DNA of 36,953 bases. Source: Bradyrhizobium sp. YR681 (GTDB lineage Bacteria > Pseudomonadota > Alphaproteobacteria > Rhizobiales > Xanthobacteraceae). The notes under the pieces are model-generated. The model ran no database searches and was not told where the DNA came from. It saw only the letters and a list, made by a program, of their open reading frames with translations. The stretch lies in the NCBI RefSeq assembly GCF_000282615.1, contig NZ_AKIY01000323.1, positions 1 through 36,953 of the forward strand, in the 5' to 3' direction. Both the position numbers and the translations under genes were made by a program. This document shows positions 20,094 through 27,080 of this stretch, piece after piece (positions within the stretch are counted from its first letter, which is position 1; every line of letters starts with the position of its first letter).

Positions 20094-21293
20094 ATGTCGG
20101 GGACTGACAAGAGCAAGGCGGGCCTGTCCCTCGACGGACCCATCGTGATCCTGGTCGAGCCGCAGCTCGGCGAGAACATCGGCATGTGTGCGCGCGCCAT
20201 GGGCAATTTCGCGCTGGGCGCCTTGCGCATCGTCAACCCCCGCGACGGCTGGCCCAACATCGCCGCCCAGCGCGCCGCGGCCGGCGCCGACCACATTCTG
20301 GAAAAGGTCGAACTGTTCGGCACGGTCGAAGAGGCGGTCGCCGATATCGACCTGCTGTTCGCCACCACAGCTCGTCCCCACGATCAGGCCAAGCCGGTGG
20401 TGGGGCCCGAAGCCGCGGCCGGCGAGATCGCCGGGCACGTCGCGAGCGGCGGCAAGGCCGGTATCCTGTTCGGCCGGGAGCGCTGGGGGCTGACCAACGA
20501 GGAGGTCGGGCTCTCCAACCGGATCATCACCTTCCCGGTCAATCCGGGCTTTGCCTCGCTCAATCTCGCCCAGGCCGTGCTGCTGGTCGGCTACGAATGG
20601 TTCAAGCGGGCGACCTCGGGCGCGCTGCCGCATGCCATGCCGGAGCGCTCCGAGCGGGCCTCGCAGCATCAGATGCAGGCATTCTTCGACAATCTCATCC
20701 GCGAGCTCGACCGGGTCGAGTTTTTGCGCCCGGCCGAGAAGCGCGACACCATGCTGGTCAACCTGCGCAACATCTTCAGCCGGATGGAGCCGACCAAGCA
20801 GGACATGCACACCCTGCATGGCGTCGTCATGGCGATCGCGGAAGGGCGCAAGGGCCCGGCCAAGGGCGGCGTCCTCGACGGCGAGCAGGCCACGCGCCTG
20901 CGCGCGCTGCTGGCCGAGCACGGGCAGGGCGGCGGCGTCCACGACAGCGGCTCGACCGTGCGCGGCCTCGCGCGCCTGCTCCGCCGCAACCCGACCGACG
21001 CCGAGCGCCTGCTCTGGCAGGCGCTCACGCGCGATCGCCGTTTCGCAGGAGGGTTCAAGCGCCAGACCCCGGTCGGCCGCCACATCCCGGATTTTGTTTC
21101 CTTCCCGCACCGGATCGCGATCGAGCTGGTCAACCCGGGCGAAGGCGAAACCATCGCGGCGGACCGCGCAGGGCGACGCTCGTGGCTGGAGGCGCGGGAC
21201 TATCGGGTGTTGGAGATCCGGGCTGCGGATGTGGAGCGGGACCTCGAGGCGGAGCTGGTGAGGTTGCAGGGGATGATCGAGCAAGCTTCGTAG
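20094..21293 (+). CDS. TrmJ-type tRNA 2'-O-methyltransferase fused to a DUF559 nuclease-like domain
   Basis: Residues 15-250 are a SPOUT methyltransferase of the TrmJ/TrmH class. Visible motifs are P-Q-L-G-E-N-I-G-M-C-A-R-A-M-G-N-F (23-39), L-F-G-R-E-R-W-G-L-T-N-E-E (125-137) and S-L-N-L-A-Q-A (155-161). TrmJ methylates ribose 32 of tRNAs. Residues 288-395 form a second domain with R-R-N-P-T-D-A-E-R-L-L-W-Q-A-L, K-R-Q-T-P-V-G-R-H-I-P-D-F-V and W-L-E-A-R-D-Y-R-V-L-E-I, the DUF559 (Vsr-like PD-(D/E)xK) pattern. The usual 'VELDGGQH' core is I-E-L-V-N-P-G-E-G-E, so the second acidic residue and the His are missing and nuclease activity is doubtful. TrmJ alone is normally about 250 residues. Confidence 0.9.
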   Translation: MSGTDKSKAGLSLDGPIVILVEPQLGENIGMCARAMGNFALGALRIVNPRDGWPNIAAQRAAAGADHILEKVELFGTVEEAVADIDLLFATTARPHDQAKPVVGPEAAAGEIAGHVASGGKAGILFGRERWGLTNEEVGLSNRIITFPVNPGFASLNLAQAVLLVGYEWFKRATSGALPHAMPERSERASQHQMQAFFDNLIRELDRVEFLRPAEKRDTMLVNLRNIFSRMEPTKQDMHTLHGVVMAIAEGRKGPAKGGVLDGEQATRLRALLAEHGQGGGVHDSGSTVRGLARLLRRNPTDAERLLWQALTRDRRFAGGFKRQTPVGRHIPDFVSFPHRIAIELVNPGEGETIAADRAGRRSWLEARDYRVLEIRAADVERDLEAELVRLQGMIEQAS

Positions 21294-21298
21294 GTCTC

Positions 21299-21387
21299 GT
21301 AGGGTGGATTAGCCGAAGGCGTAATCCATCAACTTCGTCCCGCATTCGCTGAAGCAGGGTGGATTACGCTTCGCTAATCCACCCTAC
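21299..21387. repeat. dispersed palindromic repeat (GTAGGGTGGATTA family)
   Basis: GTAGGGTGGATTAG at 21299 and CTAATCCACCCTAC ending at 21387 are inverted copies flanking an internal GTAATCCATC / GGTGGATTAC pair. It lies between the convergent methyltransferase and SnoaL-like genes and could fold into a long hairpin acting on both transcripts. Confidence 0.85.
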
Positions 21388-21409
21388 GAACCAGTCGCTT
21401 GGCCAGCCT

Positions 21410-21793
21410 TCACTTGCCCGGCTGGTCGAGAAACACGTAGAGCGCAGCGATCCTGCCGTCCTCCACGATGATGACGTCCCACCCGGTATAATCAGGCGCT
21501 TCGCCGCGCGGGCCCGATGTCCAGGCCAGCCGCCCGGCGTTGTGAAGTGCCTGCGGCGCGCCTGTGGGCGTGTAGACGAAGTGGGGATGCGTCGCGCGCA
21601 GATCGCCGGCGAATTCGTCGATCGCGTCCCGGCCGACGATGATGCCTGGCGGGACGTACAGGACGGGGGTCTCCGTCCAGAGCTCGTCGATGGCGGCACG
21701 ACGGCGCTTGGCATCGCCCTCGCCGAAAACCTCTTGAAGGTTGCGGTGAAGCAGCTCGTGGATGCGGTCCGCCGATTCATTTGTCCGGGTCAT
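21410..21793 (-). CDS. SnoaL-like (NTF2-fold) protein
   Basis: This 127-residue protein has the cystatin/NTF2-like layout of SnoaL-type proteins: an N-terminal helix, then F-G-E-G-D-A-K-R-R-R-A-A-I-D-E-L-W, T-P-V-L-Y-V-P-P-G-I-I-V-G-R-D-A-I-D-E-F, and a closing G-W-D-V-I-I-V-E-D-G-R-I-A-A-L-Y-V-F-L-D strand. Members act as small isomerases, hydrolases or ligand-binding proteins. The substrate here is unknown. The ATG at 21793 has GGAGA upstream. Just upstream lies a palindromic repeat and then the SDR gene on the same strand, 111 bases away, so co-transcription is possible. Confidence 0.8.
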   Translation of the reverse strand: MTRTNESADRIHELLHRNLQEVFGEGDAKRRRAAIDELWTETPVLYVPPGIIVGRDAIDEFAGDLRATHPHFVYTPTGAPQALHNAGRLAWTSGPRGEAPDYTGWDVIIVEDGRIAALYVFLDQPGK

Positions 21794-21820
21794 GGTCTGT
21801 CTCCAAAATGCACTGGCCTT

Positions 21821-21896
21821 GTAGGGTGGGCAAAGCGACAGCGTGCCCACCATTGCGGATGGTGGGCACGGCGCCTTGCGCCTTTGCCCACCCTGC
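21821..21896. repeat. dispersed palindromic repeat (GTAGGGTGGGCAAAGC family)
   Basis: GTAGGGTGGGCAAAGCG at 21821 and CCTTTGCCCACCCTGC at its right end are inverted. Inside, GTGCCCACCAT and ATGGTGGGCAC form a further perfect inverted pair. It sits between the SDR gene and the SnoaL-like gene on the same transcript. Confidence 0.85.
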
Positions 21897-21904
21897 GAAT
21901 TGCG

Positions 21905-22657
21905 TCAGATCTGCGTCTGACCGCCGTCGACGAAGAGCTCGACGCCGTTGACGAAGCTGGCTTCGTCAGAGGCCAGGAACAGCACGGCCTTGGCGATCTC
22001 TTCGGGCTGGCCGACGCGACCGGCCGGGATCAGTCCGGCGAGATAGGTCTTGGTGCCTTCGGCCTGCTCACCGGCGCCGAACAGATGGTTCAGGCCGGGC
22101 GTCTCGGTAACGCCGGGGCTGACGACGTTGACGCGGATGTGCCGATCCTTGAGGTCGAGGATCCAGCTGCGTGCGAAATTGCGCACCGCGGCCTTGGTCG
22201 CCGAATAGACACTGAACGCGGGTGTTCCTGAAACGCTGGTCGTCGATGCGGTCAAAACGATCGAGGCGCCATCGCGGAGCAAGGGCAGCGCCTTCTGGAC
22301 TGTGAAGAGGACGCCCTTCACGTTGGTGTCGAACGTGCGCTGATAGTGCTCCTCGGTGATCGCGCCGAGCGGTGCGAACTCGCCGCCACCTGCATTGGCG
22401 AAGATCGCGTCGATGTGCTGGTGCTTCTTCTGAACGGCATCGTAGAGCCGGTCGATGTCGGCGAGCACAGCCATATCGCCCTGTACCCCCGTCACGCGCC
22501 CGCCGATCGACTTCACGGCCGCGTTCAGCGCGTCCTGGCGGCGGCCGGTGATGAACACCGAGGCGCCCTCGGCCGCAAAAGCCTTGGCGGTCGCAAGACC
22601 GATGCCGCTCGTGCCGCCGGTCACCACCACGACCTTGTTGTTGAACCTGTCCGTCAT
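21905..22657 (-). CDS. short-chain dehydrogenase/reductase
   Basis: This 250-residue protein is a classical SDR. It has the cofactor motif T-G-G-T-S-G-I-G at residues 13-20, N-A-G-G near 88-91, a Ser in the S-T-T-S-V-S-G segment, and Y151-x-x-x-K155 in V-Y-S-A-T-K. The end is F-V-N-G-V-E-L-F-V-D-G-G. G-R-R after strand 2 (38-40) favours NADP(H). It would oxidise or reduce an alcohol or ketone, substrate unknown. It is divergent from a LysR-type regulator, a frequent arrangement in which the regulator controls the SDR. A GGAGAC sequence precedes the ATG at 22657. Confidence 0.9.
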   Translation of the reverse strand: MTDRFNNKVVVVTGGTSGIGLATAKAFAAEGASVFITGRRQDALNAAVKSIGGRVTGVQGDMAVLADIDRLYDAVQKKHQHIDAIFANAGGGEFAPLGAITEEHYQRTFDTNVKGVLFTVQKALPLLRDGASIVLTASTTSVSGTPAFSVYSATKAAVRNFARSWILDLKDRHIRVNVVSPGVTETPGLNHLFGAGEQAEGTKTYLAGLIPAGRVGQPEEIAKAVLFLASDEASFVNGVELFVDGGQTQI

Positions 22658-22677
22658 CGTCCGTCTCCTTTGGAAGC

Positions 22678-22690
22678 ATTTGGGCCAAAT
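22678..22690. promoter_or_regulatory. perfect palindrome between the SDR and LysR genes
   Basis: ATTTGG-G-CCAAAT is a 13-base perfect palindrome 20 bases upstream of the SDR start. It fits the loose T-N11-A LysR site pattern and is the best candidate operator in the 116-base divergent region. Confidence 0.4.
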
Positions 22691-22773
22691 CGCCCTTGCC
22701 CGTCCTAGATGCCAATGGAACGATGATGCGACTAGACGTCAGATATGGTACACAGCGTTCTATAGGAGGAACA

Positions 22774-23667
22774 ATGAAGGCCGATCTGAACGACTTTGCC
22801 TATTTTGCCGAAGTGGTGGGGCATGGCGGCTTTGCCGCCGCGGGAAGGGCCCTGCGCGAACCTAAGTCGAAGCTCAGCCGGCGGATTGCCGGGCTCGAGG
22901 AGCGCCTGGGCCTGCGCCTGATCGAGCGATCGAGCCGGCGCTTTCGCGTCACCGAAGTAGGGCAAGCCTTCTACGAACGCTGCCGTGCGATCCTGGCGGA
23001 GGCCGAGCAGGCCGAGGCACTGGTGACGCAAGCGCAAGCCGAACCGCACGGACGCATTCGTTTCAGCTGCCCGACCGGCATGGTCGCGGAGATGTCCGGG
23101 CTCGTGTCGAGCTTCCTGATCCGGTACCCCAAGGTGCGCCTGCAACTGGTCGCCATCGATCGGCCGGTCGACCTGATCGAAGAGCGGATCGACGTGGCTC
23201 TGCGCGTCCGCTCCGTCCTTGTGGGCGATGCTGCGCTCACCATGCGCTCGCTGGGCACGTCCACGCGCATTCTCGTCGCCAGTCCGCAATTGGCGAGCCG
23301 GTTGCGAACTCTGGATGATGTGAGCACGCTTCCGACGCTGGCGACATCAGACGAGGACATCATGGTCGAGTGGCATCTCGAGACGGATGACGGGCGCGCT
23401 CGTGTCGTCAAACACGAACCGCGCATGGGGTGCGGTGACTTCAGTGCCGTGCGTGATGCGGCGGTCGCGGGCCTCGGCATTGCGCTTCTGCCCGATCACC
23501 TCTGCAGGGAGGCACTCGGACAAGGCAAGCTCGTCCATGTACTCTCGGAATGGCGCGGTCACCGCGGCATGGTGCATCTCGTCTTCACGACTCGACGAGG
23601 CCTGCCGCGGGCTGTTCGCGCGCTGATCGATCATCTGGCGGCCGGGTTCTCGAAGACATCGGTGTAG
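22774..23667 (+). CDS. LysR-family transcriptional regulator
   Basis: This 297-residue protein has the LysR N-terminal helix-turn-helix. It reads D-L-N-D-F-A-Y-F-A-E-V-V-G-H-G-G-F-A-A-A-G-R-A-L, then S-K-L-S-R-R-I-A-G-L-E-E-R-L-G-L-R-L-I-E-R-S-S-R-R-F. The effector domain runs to about residue 290, with G-R-I-R-F-S-C-P near residue 91 and G-L-G-I-A-L-L-P near 231. AGGAGGAACA directly before the ATG at 22774 fixes the start. It is divergent from the SDR gene and probably regulates it. This subgroup resembles regulators of quinone or aldehyde reductases, but the effector is unknown. Confidence 0.93.
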   Translation: MKADLNDFAYFAEVVGHGGFAAAGRALREPKSKLSRRIAGLEERLGLRLIERSSRRFRVTEVGQAFYERCRAILAEAEQAEALVTQAQAEPHGRIRFSCPTGMVAEMSGLVSSFLIRYPKVRLQLVAIDRPVDLIEERIDVALRVRSVLVGDAALTMRSLGTSTRILVASPQLASRLRTLDDVSTLPTLATSDEDIMVEWHLETDDGRARVVKHEPRMGCGDFSAVRDAAVAGLGIALLPDHLCREALGQGKLVHVLSEWRGHRGMVHLVFTTRRGLPRAVRALIDHLAAGFSKTSV

Positions 23668-23674
23668 TTTTTTG

Positions 23675-23717
23675 GGCAGGGCAAAGCGGCGTTGCGCGCC
23701 TTTGCCGACCCTACGAA
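23675..23717. repeat. partial dispersed repeat after the LysR gene
   Basis: GGGCAGGGCAAAGC and GCCTTTGCCGACCCTACG are degenerate inverted ends of the same family seen at 21821. The element is shortened, and it separates the convergent LysR and hotdog genes. Confidence 0.6.
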
Positions 23718-23719
23718 CA

Positions 23720-24466
23720 TCATCCGCGCCCGAGCTGCACGTCGCGATCGACTGCAATCCATGTCGTCTTCGCAACGGCCAGCAATCTGCCCGCTTCATC
23801 GTGGAGCGCTGCCTCGGCCGTGCGCTTGCGGCCGTCGCGGCCGGTTGGCCATGCCGTGATGATGCAGTGGTCGCCGGGGTGCGGGCGGGCTTCGATCCGT
23901 GCCGACATCCGTCCGAGCAGGAGCGGCGTGCTGTCGTAGCTGCCGCTTTGGGGATCGCAATTGCAGGCAAAGCCGGTGGGGCAATCGAGCGCCGACCAGA
24001 GGAATTCCGGAGCGACCAAGCCGTCCTCGCCGGCCAGATTCGGATCGGGCGTCCAGCTTGCCGCGAGAACGGCGGTGTGACGCGCGAGCGATCCGGCGAA
24101 GATGCGCAAGCCATCCCCCTTCGCTCTTGCGGGTCCGCAGACGAAGCAGGTCGGAAGGGGATGCTCGTGCGGTTTGACTGGCGTCAGCAATTCGGCGGCG
24201 CGGGCTTCCTCGAAGCTGGCTGCCTCAATGCGCGCAAGCTCGACGCTTGTCGTGCGCCCGGTCGCGACGACTTTGGCGCCGTCGCGCAGCTCCCATGTGC
24301 CGCCATCCGTTGCGACGGCTGCGAGCGCCGTGTCCAGGGGAGGCGGCGCGCGCAGCGTCACCTCGACGGCGCCGGGAATATGACGGGCGAGCCGGCCGCA
24401 GACGTAGCCGCCATTGCCTGAGTTGGGAGGACCGCAAAAGCGCTTGTCGATGATGATCGCTGTCAA
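23720..24466 (-). CDS. hotdog-fold thioesterase-like protein
   Basis: This 248-residue protein begins (TTG start at 24466, with AGGAAGG upstream) L-T-A-I-I-I-D-K-R-F-C-G-P-P-N-S-G-N-G-G-Y-V-C-G-R-L-A. That N-G-G-Y-x-x-G helix suggests an acyl-CoA thioesterase-like hotdog fold. Two cysteine-containing loops, L-P-T-C-F-V-C-G-P and P-T-G-F-A-C-N-C-D, and the second half with D-H-C-I-I-T-A-W suggest a double hotdog. No specific substrate is known. It is the last gene of the minus-strand cluster, 35 bases after the quinone oxidoreductase-like gene. A longer frame to 24793 overlaps that gene and is not likely used. Confidence 0.7.
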   Translation of the reverse strand: MTAIIIDKRFCGPPNSGNGGYVCGRLARHIPGAVEVTLRAPPPLDTALAAVATDGGTWELRDGAKVVATGRTTSVELARIEAASFEEARAAELLTPVKPHEHPLPTCFVCGPARAKGDGLRIFAGSLARHTAVLAASWTPDPNLAGEDGLVAPEFLWSALDCPTGFACNCDPQSGSYDSTPLLLGRMSARIEARPHPGDHCIITAWPTGRDGRKRTAEAALHDEAGRLLAVAKTTWIAVDRDVQLGRG

Positions 24467-24501
24467 TTGCTGCCTTCCTCTGTTGCCGTCGCCACTGCAC
24501 T

Positions 24502-25479
24502 CTATCGGATCTTGAGCACAATTCGTCCCTGAACCGTGCGATTTGCTATGGCCCGCATGGCGTCGCCGGCCTGCTCCAAAGGGAGGATGCGGTCGATATG
24601 CGGGCGGATCTTTTCGCCAGCCAGCAATTGCATCAGCGTGTCGTCCATGCGCGCGGCTTCTGCAGAAAATTTCTCCGCCCAGGCGCCGACGAAGACACCG
24701 AGGATGGAATAGTTTTTCAGAAGCGGCAGGTTCATCGGGATTTGTGGAATCTCGCCGCCGGTGAAGCCGATCGGCATCAGCCGTCCGCCCCATGCCATCA
24801 GCCGTGCCATCTGCTCGAAGATGGCGCCGCCGACATTGTCGAAGCCGACATCGATGCCGTTTCCTGATGTGAGCGACTTGATGCGGTCGCGCAGATCTTC
24901 GCTGCGATAGTTGACGGTTTCGCTGGCGCCGTAGTCGCGCACAAGAGCGGCTTTGTCGTCGGAACCGACACCGGCGATGACGCGAAGGCCGAGATGGCTG
25001 CCGAGATCGACGGCGGCGAGGCCGACCCCGCCGGCCGCGCCCGTGACCAAGAGGGTCTCGCCGCGCCGCACCTTGGCCCGCTCGACCAGCGCATACCAGG
25101 CCGTGCCGTAATTGTGCAGCACCGTCGCCGCAGCTTCGAACGCGACGCCATCAGGTAGATGCACGCTCTTCGATTCCCTGGCGATCATCCGTTCGGCGTA
25201 GCCGCCGGTCCAGCTGCTGCACGCCACGCGATCTCCGGGGGCGAATGTCGTGACCTTGTCGCCGACTGCGACCACGACACCGGATGCCTCCGTGCCGGGC
25301 ACGAAGGGCGTCGGCGGCCGCATCTGGTAGAGGCCCGAGACCAGGAGGTGGTCCATGAAGCTCACCGAGGCTGCATGGACGTCGATGAGAATCTGGTCGC
25401 CGGCCGGCTTCGGCTCGTCGATCTCACCGAGGCGCAGATCATCGGGTCCGGTGAACGAACTGCAGAGAACCGCTTTCAT
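24502..25479 (-). CDS. NADPH:quinone oxidoreductase-like (MDR superfamily) enzyme
   Basis: This 325-residue protein belongs to the zinc-free QOR branch of medium-chain reductases. It begins M-K-A-V-L-C-S-S-F-T-G-P-D-D-L. It has P-F-V-P-G-T-E-A-S-G-V-V-V-A-V-G near residue 58, and the Rossmann motif G-A-A-G-G-V-G near 146-152. Y-G-A-S-E-T-V-N-Y and V-G-F-D-N-V-G-G follow. The zinc ligands of alcohol dehydrogenases are absent. It would reduce quinones or enoyl/acryloyl-type substrates with NADPH. Its ATG overlaps the stop of the LuxR-type gene (ATGA at 25476-25479), showing translational coupling. Its relation to the MddA gene upstream is unexplained. Confidence 0.88.
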   Translation of the reverse strand: MKAVLCSSFTGPDDLRLGEIDEPKPAGDQILIDVHAASVSFMDHLLVSGLYQMRPPTPFVPGTEASGVVVAVGDKVTTFAPGDRVACSSWTGGYAERMIARESKSVHLPDGVAFEAAATVLHNYGTAWYALVERAKVRRGETLLVTGAAGGVGLAAVDLGSHLGLRVIAGVGSDDKAALVRDYGASETVNYRSEDLRDRIKSLTSGNGIDVGFDNVGGAIFEQMARLMAWGGRLMPIGFTGGEIPQIPMNLPLLKNYSILGVFVGAWAEKFSAEAARMDDTLMQLLAGEKIRPHIDRILPLEQAGDAMRAIANRTVQGRIVLKIR

Positions 25480-26156
25480 TGTGACCCTCCAATGTCTCTC
25501 AGCGGCGTCGCATATCCCGCGACGAGCTTGACGAAATCGGCCTGTCGCGCGGTGCCGGTCTTTTCAAACAGGCGGCGGACATGCGTCCTGATCGTCGTCG
25601 TGGCAACACCAAGGGCTGCTGCCACTTCGGGAACGCCGCCGAGCTCGACAATCGCGAGCAGGACGCGCAGTTCGGTCGGCGTCAATTTGAATGCGTCACG
25701 GAGCGCTTCCGAACGGGGCGAGATTGTCAGCGCCACCTTGCGAACGAACAAGGCGGCGACGGCGCTGTAGCCGGCACCCGCACGCCGGCGCGGGCCTGAC
25801 GTCAGCGGCAGGACATGGGCGACGTGGCGCTGCCCGTCCAACCCGACCATCGGGAGTGCGATTCCGGCGGCGCCGAGAGCCGAATCGCCGAGGCCGCACG
25901 CTGCGAAGACGCGCCGCAACGTCTGGCTGACGATGGGATCGCAGGCCATCAGTTGCCCGCGGATCTCGAGCAGGACGTTGCATGTTTCGAGCACGGCTCG
26001 CCCGGCGACATTGGCGTGAATGAGCCGCCCGTCCGCGTCGACGAGAAAGAGGCCGGCATCGAGCCCATCGAGTGTGTCGGCGAACGCGGCGGCGTCCGCG
26101 GCCTCCGGATCGGGCGCTCGGGCGGCCGCGAGCGCGCGGCATGTTACGACGTTCAT
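25476..26156 (-). CDS. LuxR-type helix-turn-helix regulator
   Basis: This 226-residue protein has a C-terminal LuxR/GerE DNA-binding domain (residues about 155-212): L-T-P-T-E-L-R-V-L-L-A-I-V, then E-V-A-A-A-L-G-V-A-T-T-T-I-R-T-H-V-R-R-L-F-E-K-T-G. The N-terminal part contains a PAS-like start, G-L-F-L-V-D-A-D-G-R-L-I-H-A-N (35-49), so a small ligand may be sensed. No receiver domain is present. It overlaps its neighbours on both sides by 4 bases (ATGA), with the MddA-like gene at 26153-26156 and the oxidoreductase at 25476-25479. It therefore seems built into the operon it may control. Confidence 0.88.
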   Translation of the reverse strand: MNVVTCRALAAARAPDPEAADAAAFADTLDGLDAGLFLVDADGRLIHANVAGRAVLETCNVLLEIRGQLMACDPIVSQTLRRVFAACGLGDSALGAAGIALPMVGLDGQRHVAHVLPLTSGPRRRAGAGYSAVAALFVRKVALTISPRSEALRDAFKLTPTELRVLLAIVELGGVPEVAAALGVATTTIRTHVRRLFEKTGTARQADFVKLVAGYATPLRDIGGSQ

Positions 26157-26932
26157 TGCGGCGCGCCGGCAGGCCGCGGCGACGGGCGCTCTTCCGTCCG
26201 GCGGCGACCGAAGAGACGCGGCACCAGCATGGGAACGCGCCGGCGATACGCCAGGTAGGTCGCGCCAAACACGGCGATCAGATCCCGTTCCTCGAACTGC
26301 AGCGCGACCAGGATGTAGGCCGTGTTCGCGAGCGCAAACAGAAGGTGGCCGGCGCTCATCTCGGGCGTGGCCCAGAACGCGAGCAGGAAGCCCAGCATCA
26401 GCGGATGGCGCACGATCTTGTACAGCAGCGGGGTCTTGAAGGATTGATCGGGCATTTCGGCGCCGCGGAGCGCGACGAAAGCCTGGCGCAGGCCGAACAG
26501 ATCGAAATGATCGATCATGTGGGTTGAGGCGAACGCGAGCAGCCAGCCGAACCAGTGCACGCCGATCAGCAGCCCGGCCGCAATTCCGCTCGTTTGCCAG
26601 ATCGGCGTCGGGATTGGACGCCATTGCCAGAACAGCAGCAGCAGGATCAGGCTGGAGAGCAGCACATAGGTGCTGCGCTCGCAGGCGGCGGGAATGAATT
26701 GGGTCAACCATCGTTTGAAGGATGCGCGTGCCATGACGCTGTGCTGGACTGCGAACAGGCTCATCAGCAGCAGGTTGACGACGATGGCCTCGCCCAAATT
26801 CGCGGAGCCGCCGATGTCAATTGACTTCGGCACGACATAATTGCCGACGAAACCGAGCGCGTAGAGAAATGAAATGGTGAATATTCCATAGCTCACGATG
26901 GCGTAGAGCAGGATTGCGAGGCGCGCGACCAT
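26153..26932 (-). CDS. mddA: MddA-like methanethiol S-methyltransferase (NnrU/isoprenylcysteine methyltransferase family)
   Basis: This 259-residue integral membrane protein has about five to six helices and the MddA pattern. It reads Y-A-L-G-F-V-G-N-Y-V-V-P-K-S-I-D (24-39), L-F-A-V-Q-H-S-V-M-A-R (59-69), E-R-S-T-Y-V-L-L-S-S (85-94), F-W-Q-W-R-P (101-106) and F-D-L-F-G-L-R-Q (143-150). V-R-H-P-L-M-L-G-F (174-182) and E-E-R-D-L (214-218) complete the SAM-binding C-terminal module. MddA methylates methanethiol to dimethylsulfide. The wider NnrU family has other roles, so the substrate is inferred. The C-terminal 20 residues are a basic/proline tail. AGGA precedes the ATG at 26932. The gene is divergent from a SARP-hydrolase fusion. 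Confidence 0.8.
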   Translation of the reverse strand: MVARLAILLYAIVSYGIFTISFLYALGFVGNYVVPKSIDIGGSANLGEAIVVNLLLMSLFAVQHSVMARASFKRWLTQFIPAACERSTYVLLSSLILLLLFWQWRPIPTPIWQTSGIAAGLLIGVHWFGWLLAFASTHMIDHFDLFGLRQAFVALRGAEMPDQSFKTPLLYKIVRHPLMLGFLLAFWATPEMSAGHLLFALANTAYILVALQFEERDLIAVFGATYLAYRRRVPMLVPRLFGRRRTEERPSPRPAGAPQ

Positions 26933-27017
26933 GGTTTTTCCTGTTGTGCCTGATACGGCGGTGCCGCATGCAGGGGCCTGAGCCGCCGGTGAGCGAGCGG
27001 GCTCGATCTGGCCCGAC

Positions 27018-27049
27018 CGTACCCGCTGGACCGTCCCCTGCGCGTCCCT
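27018..27049 (+). promoter_or_regulatory. three CGTnCCC heptamers, candidate SARP binding sites
   Basis: CGTACCC (27018), CGTCCCC (27032) and CGTCCCT (27043) are direct repeats spaced 14 and 11 bases apart. The last also starts the palindrome GTCCCT-C-AGGGAC (27044-27056). SARP regulators typically bind direct heptamer repeats, and an 11-base period is usual. They lie between mddA and the SARP-hydrolase gene. Confidence 0.4.
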
Positions 27050-27080
27050 CAGGGACCCGGGCGGGCAAGGAAGGATCTCC

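Noticed and set aside
20037..21284. 415-residue open frame opposite the TrmJ-DUF559 gene
   Set aside because: Shadow frame; the plus strand has methyltransferase and DUF559 motifs.
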